A program made the translations under genes and the position numbers. Source: Halobacteriales archaeon SW_5_68_122 (GTDB taxonomy: Archaea; Halobacteriota; Halobacteria; Halobacteriales; Haloarculaceae). From it: a DNA stretch of 11,039 bases. The notes beneath the pieces are model-generated. The model did not search any database and was not told where the DNA came from. It saw only the letters and a program-made list of their open reading frames with translations. Positions 6,803-11,039 of this stretch are shown in pieces (the stretch's first letter is position 1; each line of letters opens with the position of its first letter). Location: NCBI GenBank assembly GCA_003022815.1, contig PXSL01000097.1:3743-14781 (forward strand), read 5' to 3'.

Positions 6803-7303
6803 TTAGGTGACGGCCTCGAACCGTCGGGTCGGGGCGTCCAGGCGCTCGAGGTTCGCCTCGATGGCCGCCCGCATCCGGTCGTCGACGCCGGCCAGGAGCC
6901 CGACGGCGACGACCGCCTCGTAGGGGTGGGCCTCGAGCTGGCTCCGGGCCTCGAAATGACGGCCGTAGCCGGGCGTCTCGCGGGCGGTGTCGCTGGCGAA
7001 GACCCGTTCGCGCAGGCTGACGCCCGCGTTGGTCTCGGCCTTCGTCGACAGGACGCGGAGGCGCTGGCCAGCCGTAGAGCCCTCGGGGTACAGCGCCACG
7101 AGCAGGTCCGTGATCGGGTGGGGTGGCTCCTCGTCGGGGTCCGGGGCGTAGGCGCCGGGCACCCGCTCGAGGCCACCGTCGGGGCGGACCTCGTAGGCGA
7201 CGAACCGGGGGAGGCCGCCGCCGTGGAGGTGTGCCACCACCGCGGGGTCGAACCCCTTGCCGATGTCCGCCGGATCGCCGACGTGGACGACTGCTGTGAG
7301 CAC
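6803..7303 (-). CDS. Acidic hypothetical protein, family not recognised
   Basis: The 166-residue frame has typical haloarchaeal acidic composition and no membrane helix. Visible stretches are MLTAVVHVGDPADIGKGFDP at the start, ALYPEGSTAGQRLRVLSTKAETNAG (about 91-115) and EAHPYEAVVAVGLLAGVDDRMRAAIEANLERLDAP near the end, which is helical. The start used is the GTG at 7303; an in-frame stop lies a short way upstream. A better promoter and ATG (7395, leading MSRLVSVLAGV) occur upstream but in another frame, so the true N-terminus is uncertain. It lies between the FAD oxidase and the 6422-6742 gene, all on the minus strand. Confidence 0.65.
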   Translation of the reverse strand: MLTAVVHVGDPADIGKGFDPAVVAHLHGGGLPRFVAYEVRPDGGLERVPGAYAPDPDEEPPHPITDLLVALYPEGSTAGQRLRVLSTKAETNAGVSLRERVFASDTARETPGYGRHFEARSQLEAHPYEAVVAVGLLAGVDDRMRAAIEANLERLDAPTRRFEAVT

Positions 7304-7532
7304 GCCGACGCTTGCTCCCGGAGCGGCCTCACTCTTGCGGTGCGCTGTCGTCGGGCACGGTCGACGCCAGCGAGGACGCTGACGAGTCGACTCATGGGCG
7401 GCCGTTCACGACCGACCGAAAAGAATCCCGATGTCCTTGGGCGCGGTCCAGGGGCCTCGACCTCATCCCGGCACGAACGTCGGACCGGCGTCCAGAAGAG
7501 CCGTTCCGAACCGGAACTCGGTGTTCGACGGG
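7304..7532. promoter_or_regulatory. Spacer with a probable promoter on the minus strand
   Basis: In these 229 bases the minus strand carries ATTCTTTT at 7426-7419 preceded by CGGG. This TATA-like element is spaced about 27 bases from an ATG at 7395 and about 120 from the GTG at 7303. The ATG opens a frame whose first 11 residues (MSRLVSVLAGV) look natural but which then becomes Arg-rich out-of-frame sequence. I see no RNA gene or terminator in the rest. Confidence 0.4.
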
Positions 7533-9143
7533 CTACAGAAGTGCGCCGGGGTTCATCACGCCCTCGGGGTCCAGCGTTCGCTTCATCGACCGTAGCGCCT
7601 CGAGGTAGGCGTCGGGGGCCTCCTCGTGGTAGTGCTCGCGGTGGACCCGGCCGACGGCGTGGTGGTGGGTGATGGTCGCGCCGTGGGTCATCAGCGTATC
7701 CGAGGCCGCCCGCTTTATCGCCCGCCACTGCTCGAGCTCGCGCCCCACCTCGGCCGGCGCCAGCAGGGTGTAGTACGGCGCCGGGCCGTCCTCGTAGACG
7801 TGGGTGAACCGGCAGGACATGAAGCCGGCGCCGCACTCCTCGCGCATCGCTCCGACGACGTTCTCCCTGAGCGCCTCGTGAAGCTCCGGGAATTTCTCCC
7901 AGGTGACGGCGGTCTCGAAGGTGTCGACCAGCACGCCCATCGATACCAGCGCGTTGAACAGGTACGGGCCCTCGAAGAAGGAGTCCCGCCAGGAGCCCTC
8001 GTCGGTGTCCTCGCGGTCCCCCGCGGCGTCGCCCGAACTGCGGTCCTCGACGGTCGGCCCGTCGGGACAGCGCCCGCCGCGGGCCTCGGCGAACTCCAGC
8101 GCCCGCGCCAGGTCGTCGTCAACGGGGTGGTCGGTGGACTCGAAGCCGAGCACGAGCAGGTGGCTCCCGTCGAACGCGAGTTCGTTCAGCATCGCCTCAT
8201 TGCTGTCGAGCAGGCGGCAGTTGGCGGGGTAAAGTCGCGCCTGGACGATCTCGCGGGTGGCCGCGACGGCGTCCCAGTAGTCGTCGAAGCGGACCGTCGC
8301 CCGGGCGCGGTGGGGCGGCCGCGGCTGGACGCGCGTCCAGCCCTCCGTGATGACGCCGAAGGCGCCTTCGCTACCGAGCAGAAAGCGGTTGGGGTCGGGG
8401 CCGGCGCCGGAGGCCGGCAGTCGGCGCGTCTCGAGCGTGCCGGCCGGCGTGACTGCCCGGACCGACTCCACGAAGTCGTCGATGTGGGTATACCGGGTGG
8501 CGAAGTGGCCGCCGGCCCGCGTCGCTACCCACCCGCCGAACGTCGAGAACTCGTAGGACTGCGGGTAGTGCCGCAACTGCAAGTCGTGGTCGGCGAGCTG
8601 TTCCTGTATCTCCGGGCCGGTGGCGCCGGCCTGTATCCGCGCGCTCCGGGAGTGGTCGTCGACCTCCAGCACCCGGTCCATCTCCCGCGTATCGAGCGAG
8701 ACGACGCCGACATACCCGTCGCCGTCGCACTCGATGCCGCCGACGACGCTCGTGCCGCCGCCGTACGGGACGACCGCTACGTCCTCCTCGGTCGCCCACT
8801 CGACGACGGCCCGGACCTCGGACTCCTCGCTCGGGGTCGCCACGAGGTCCGGCGCCGCGGCGAAGTCGCCGTGGAACCCCCGGACGAGGTCCCGGTAGCC
8901 CTTCCCGTAGGTGTGGTTCGCCCGCGCCTGCCGGTCGTCGGTCACGAATCCCGAGAGCGACCCCGGAACCGACAGTCGGGGCGCCGGCATCTCGACGTCC
9001 TCGAGTGACGGGTACTCCATGAGCGGCCGCTCGGGGAAGCCGAGGATGCCCTCGATGCGGTCGGCCAGCTCACGGCGCTCGTCGTCATCCGGAAGGCGGT
9101 CCTTGTACCCCCAGGCCCAGATACTCAGCGGCCGGTCGGTCAC
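7533..9143 (-). CDS. FAD-binding oxidase resembling alkyl-dihydroxyacetone-phosphate synthase
   Basis: The 536-residue protein belongs to the VAO/PCMH flavoprotein family (FAD_binding_4 plus FAD-oxidase C-terminal domain). Motifs match those of alkyl-DHAP synthase: PYGGGTSVVGG (126-136, pyrophosphate loop), QSYEFSTFGGWVATRAGG (195-212), GSEGAFGVITE (257-267), a triple His in ITHHHAVG (493-495) and the end DPEGVMNPGALL. Known members make ether bonds in eukaryotic and some bacterial lipids or oxidise 2-hydroxy acids. Archaea build ether lipids by other prenyltransferases, so substrate and role here are open; a 2-hydroxy-acid or glycolate-type oxidase is equally possible. An acidic linker (about 355-375) is a haloarchaeal-looking insertion. 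The start is the GTG at 9143: GGGAGG (rc 9157-9152) sits 8 bases upstream, a good Shine-Dalgarno. The gene appears intact. Confidence 0.88.
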   Translation of the reverse strand: MTDRPLSIWAWGYKDRLPDDDERRELADRIEGILGFPERPLMEYPSLEDVEMPAPRLSVPGSLSGFVTDDRQARANHTYGKGYRDLVRGFHGDFAAAPDLVATPSEESEVRAVVEWATEEDVAVVPYGGGTSVVGGIECDGDGYVGVVSLDTREMDRVLEVDDHSRSARIQAGATGPEIQEQLADHDLQLRHYPQSYEFSTFGGWVATRAGGHFATRYTHIDDFVESVRAVTPAGTLETRRLPASGAGPDPNRFLLGSEGAFGVITEGWTRVQPRPPHRARATVRFDDYWDAVAATREIVQARLYPANCRLLDSNEAMLNELAFDGSHLLVLGFESTDHPVDDDLARALEFAEARGGRCPDGPTVEDRSSGDAAGDREDTDEGSWRDSFFEGPYLFNALVSMGVLVDTFETAVTWEKFPELHEALRENVVGAMREECGAGFMSCRFTHVYEDGPAPYYTLLAPAEVGRELEQWRAIKRAASDTLMTHGATITHHHAVGRVHREHYHEEAPDAYLEALRSMKRTLDPEGVMNPGALL

Positions 9144-9151
9144 CGCGCCTG

Positions 9152-9157
9152 CCTCCC
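9152..9157 (-). promoter_or_regulatory. Strong Shine-Dalgarno for the FAD oxidase GTG start
   Basis: The minus-strand GGGAGG lies 8 bases before the GTG at 9143-9141. It supports that start over the out-of-frame ATG at about 9169, whose short frame ends in a TGA overlapping the GTG. Confidence 0.65.
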
Positions 9158-9299
9158 ATCGTGCGTCATGTAATGGCTCAGTTTGAACGGGCGGGTAAAC
9201 ATTCTACCGGCGACGACCGGCCGAACGGTTCGCGGGAGCGACGGACGAGCCGACGGCCGAAGGGAAAGCGTTGTGTCGGCCGGGAGCGACGGAGCGGGC

Positions 9300-9470
9300 G
9301 TGACACGAACCGAGACGCGCCGGGCGCTGACACCGTCCGGGCCGCGACGTCTCGGTCGGTCGATCGCCGTCGGACTGGGCGCCTCCGAGTTCGTCGGGCG
9401 GGTCCTCTACATCTTCGCGCTCGCCAGCCTCACGGTCTGCGTACTCGTCATCGCGAGGGACCGGATGTAG
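9300..9470 (+). CDS. Small single-pass membrane protein
   Basis: The GTG at 9300 gives 56 residues. A polar Arg/Thr-rich N-terminus (about 1-24) is followed by SIAVGLGASEFVGRVLYIFAL and ASLTVCVLVIA, which together form one hydrophobic helix (about 34-51), then RDRM at the C-terminus. A longer reading from 9183 is open, but its added part is Gly/Arg-rich and unlike coding sequence. GGAG at 9290-9293 is a plausible ribosome site. The TAG stop (9468-9470) directly abuts the stop of the convergent MFS gene (9471-9473). The function is unknown. The family is not recognised, and the membrane helix is the only structural clue. Confidence 0.55.
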   Translation: MTRTETRRALTPSGPRRLGRSIAVGLGASEFVGRVLYIFALASLTVCVLVIARDRM

Positions 9471-10712
9471 CTAGTCGGAGAGGCCCTCCGTGCCGCCCGG
9501 CCGCTCGACCCGGGGGGACAGCTCGCCGGTCTCGCGGTAAATGCCGACCATGAGGAGGCCGCCAGCGGCCAGCGGCAGCACGGCGCAGGCGGCGTAGACG
9601 GGCAGGAAGCCCACCGAGTCGACGAGCGGCAGCGACACCATCGGCCCGAAGCCGCCGCCGACGTCGCCGAAAACGTTGTTCGTGCTCATGGCGCGCCCCA
9701 TCCGTTCGTCGGGCGTCAGGTCCGCAAGGAGCGCGGTCAGCGGGCCGCTGGTGCCGCCCTGTCCAGCCCCGACGAGCAGGCAGGCCACCGTCAGGGTCGG
9801 GACCGTCTCCGCCAGCGCGAAGAGCACGAGACCGACGAACGTGACCGCAAGAAACGAAAGGAGCACGGGCATCCGGGCGCCGTACCGGTCGCTGACGTAG
9901 CCGCCGAGGAACATCGACACTGCCGCCGCGAGCACCGTCACCGCCATGAACGCCCCCGAGGAGCCCTGGGCGTCCAGTCCGAGGACGCCGAGGTCGTTCA
10001 CCTCGAGGAAGAGGACCAGCGTGGCGAAGATGACGCCGATGTACGCGAAGAGAACGGTGAAGTTGACCAGACCGACGGTCACGGCGGGCAGGGAGGTATC
10101 GACGTCCCACGGCTTGACCGACTCGCGGGGGTCGCCTTCGACGTGTGTCTCCGGGACGAGGAAGTAGGCGAGCAGGCTCGCGAGCATCGCGAAGGCGGTG
10201 GCAACGACGAAGGCCGCGACGGTGCCGTAGAACTCGCTGACGACGCCGCCAACCACCAGCCCCGTCGGGAAGCCGAAGATGACGCCCCCGCGGATGAGGC
10301 CCATGTTCGTCCCCCGGGTGCCGCCGTCGCTGATGTCGGCGGCGATGGTGTAGGCCGTTGCGAACACCATTGCGCTGCCGATTCCCCAGGCGACCCGGGC
10401 GACGATGAACCACGCCGCCGGGGCGCCGGAGTTGACGGCGACGATGTAGCCGGCGGTGGCGACGCCCTGGACCGTCAGGCCGACGACGAACGGCGTCCGG
10501 GTGCCCGCCCGGTCGACGAGGGTGCCCGCCGGCGCGTTCGCCACGAGGCGCGTAAAGCGGTTGGCGCTGAGGATGAGACCGACGAGAAACGGCGAGATGC
10601 CGAGCACCGCCCCCAGGTTCGGCAGGATGGGGAAGACGACGCCGCCGCCGAACCCGACGAAGAAGGTGCTGGCGATGACCGCCACGACGACCGCCCGGTC
10701 GCCGTCTGCCAT
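9471..10712 (-). CDS. Major facilitator superfamily transporter (DHA1-like drug/solute antiporter)
   Basis: The start at ATG 10712 (MADGDRAVVVAV) gives 413 residues with about 12 membrane helices and appears intact. The loop between helices 2 and 3 carries an MFS motif A-like sequence (GTLVDRAGTRTP). The matching loop in the second half reads GGYVSDRYGARMP. Helix 5 has a glycine-rich motif-C-like stretch (GGVIFGFPTGLVVGG), as expected for antiporters. Family members export drugs or small solutes using the proton gradient; the substrate is not predictable. An in-frame TTG at 10769 would add 19 residues but lies inside the operator palindrome and is not credible. The gene probably has its own regulated promoter (see 10750-10785). 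It converges with the small membrane gene with no gap. Confidence 0.9.
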   Translation of the reverse strand: MADGDRAVVVAVIASTFFVGFGGGVVFPILPNLGAVLGISPFLVGLILSANRFTRLVANAPAGTLVDRAGTRTPFVVGLTVQGVATAGYIVAVNSGAPAAWFIVARVAWGIGSAMVFATAYTIAADISDGGTRGTNMGLIRGGVIFGFPTGLVVGGVVSEFYGTVAAFVVATAFAMLASLLAYFLVPETHVEGDPRESVKPWDVDTSLPAVTVGLVNFTVLFAYIGVIFATLVLFLEVNDLGVLGLDAQGSSGAFMAVTVLAAAVSMFLGGYVSDRYGARMPVLLSFLAVTFVGLVLFALAETVPTLTVACLLVGAGQGGTSGPLTALLADLTPDERMGRAMSTNNVFGDVGGGFGPMVSLPLVDSVGFLPVYAACAVLPLAAGGLLMVGIYRETGELSPRVERPGGTEGLSD

Positions 10713-10749
10713 CGTCTCGCTTTGGTCGTCGGGGGGACCGTTCACGCAC

Positions 10750-10769
10750 TTGACTGACCGGTCAGTCAA
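10750..10769. promoter_or_regulatory. Perfect 20-bp palindromic operator at the MFS promoter
   Basis: TTGACTGACCGGTCAGTCAA is its own reverse complement over all 20 bases. It lies directly downstream of the TATA element and covers the expected transcription start. A dimeric repressor bound here would block RNA polymerase. Length and symmetry are typical of TetR/AcrR-family operators, which often control efflux pumps. No such regulator is encoded in the window. Confidence 0.8.
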
Positions 10770-10785
10770 AAAATTGGTTTCGGTT
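10770..10785 (-). promoter_or_regulatory. Promoter (BRE/TATA) of the MFS transporter gene
   Basis: On the minus strand the sequence reads CGAAACC followed by AATTTTTT. The purine-rich part resembles an archaeal BRE and the T/A-rich part a TATA element. Transcription would start near 10750, leaving a leader of about 38 bases before the ATG at 10712. Confidence 0.55.
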
Positions 10786-10810
10786 TCGGCACCCGGAGAG
10801 ACCGACCGCG

Positions 10811-10828
10811 GGGCAAACGGTCTTGCCC
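10811..10828. repeat. Inverted repeat GGGCAA-N6-TTGCCC upstream of the helicase gene
   Basis: Six-base arms (10811-10816 and 10823-10828) are separated by ACGGTC. The repeat lies 23-40 bases before the ATG at 10851, where a TATA element would be expected for a leaderless transcript. It may be a regulator site or chance in GC-rich DNA. Confidence 0.35.
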
Positions 10829-10850
10829 GTGGCGTCCGTAACCCGCTTCG

Positions 10851-11039
10851 ATGGAGGAGGGGACGCCGGAGGACGCCGAGACCGTCGCCCGCCAGCGGTT
10901 GGCCGACCGGGGGTTCGAGTACGACCCCTGGGCGGTCGAGCTGGACGACGCCGACGCCTTCGCGGGACTGGCGCCCGCCGTCCAGGAGTGGTGGGTCGAG
11001 CAGTTCGGCGCGTTCGTCCCCGAGAACGGCGGCCTGTTC
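10851..11039 (+). CDS. N-terminus of a probable Lhr-type DEAD/DEAH helicase (runs off right edge)
   Basis: The ATG at 10851 begins 63 acidic residues open to the window edge. The stretch FAGLAPAVQEWWVEQFGAFVPENGGLF (37-63) resembles the region just before the Q-motif/Walker A of haloarchaeal Lhr-like ATP-dependent helicases, where WW..(Q/R)FG..VPEN..F precedes TPPQ. The ATPase motifs themselves lie outside the window, so the assignment rests on this match from memory. The leader is short. The gene is divergent from the MFS gene, with 138 bases between the two start codons. Confidence 0.6.
   Translation, partial: MEEGTPEDAETVARQRLADRGFEYDPWAVELDDADAFAGLAPAVQEWWVEQFGAFVPENGGLF

Noticed and set aside
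6629..7672. 347-codon plus-strand open frame
   Set aside because: It is Gly/Arg/Val-rich antisense of two minus-strand genes and spans their boundary with the FAD oxidase, which is certain.
7626..9008. 460-codon plus-strand open frame
   Set aside because: It is entirely antisense to the FAD-binding oxidase, whose motifs are unmistakable. High GC keeps the opposite frame open.
9183..9299. N-terminal extension of the small membrane protein from ATG 9183
   Set aside because: The extra 39 codons are Gly/Arg/Ser-rich, unlike haloarchaeal coding use. A GTG with a GGAG site lies at 9300.
10713..10769. Upstream TTG start adding 19 residues to the MFS protein
   Set aside because: The TTG is the first triplet of the operator palindrome and lies upstream of the expected transcription start. 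The added residues are not membrane-like.
1..11039. tRNA, rRNA, CRISPR arrays, insertion sequences
   Set aside because: I saw no cloverleaf-like segments, no regularly spaced repeats, no transposase motifs and no terminal inverted repeats.

Overview
The window looks like a chromosomal segment of a halophilic archaeon (class Halobacteria). It is very GC-rich. The predicted proteins are strongly acidic (Asp/Glu-rich), and promoters look archaeal (BRE/TATA) with short or absent leaders. Several families seen here are typical of haloarchaea: 7TM-PAS histidine kinases, leaderless DinB with a C-terminal PCNA-binding tail, and HerA-like ATPases with a coiled coil. This is inferred from sequence character only.

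Layout. Positions 1-2854 (minus) hold a HerA/FtsK-type ATPase that runs off the left edge. Its P-loop is interrupted by an intein (1518-2719), and the intein itself contains an out-of-frame break near 2080-2090. Upstream in the same direction are a hexapeptide-repeat acyltransferase (2930-3364) and a small conserved-looking hypothetical protein (3402-3680), possibly one transcription unit. A divergent promoter region (3681-3814) separates these from a plus-strand sensor histidine kinase (3815-5289). The kinase is broken: two frames, a missing transmembrane stretch, no H-box and a clipped ATPase domain. It converges on dinB (5273-6358, minus), which appears to have lost the segment carrying the catalytic Ser-x-Asp-Glu motif. 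Two unrecognised minus-strand genes follow (6422-6742, 6803-7303), then an FAD-linked oxidase resembling alkyl-DHAP synthase (7533-9143). A small plus-strand membrane protein (9300-9470) abuts stop-to-stop with an MFS transporter (9471-10712, minus). A perfect 20-bp palindrome sits at the MFS promoter. The window ends in the first 63 codons of a probable Lhr-type helicase (10851 onward, plus).

The most striking feature is the HerA-like gene. Both splicing halves of its intein are well preserved but lie in different frames, and the second LAGLIDADG motif of the homing endonuclease is missing. Three explanations remain: a dead gene, an assembly error, or a gene fractured inside an intein whose two products could be joined by trans-splicing. 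The histidine kinase and DinB also lack internal segments that include their most diagnostic residues. The same question of real deletions versus assembly loss therefore applies across roughly 2.0-6.1 kb.
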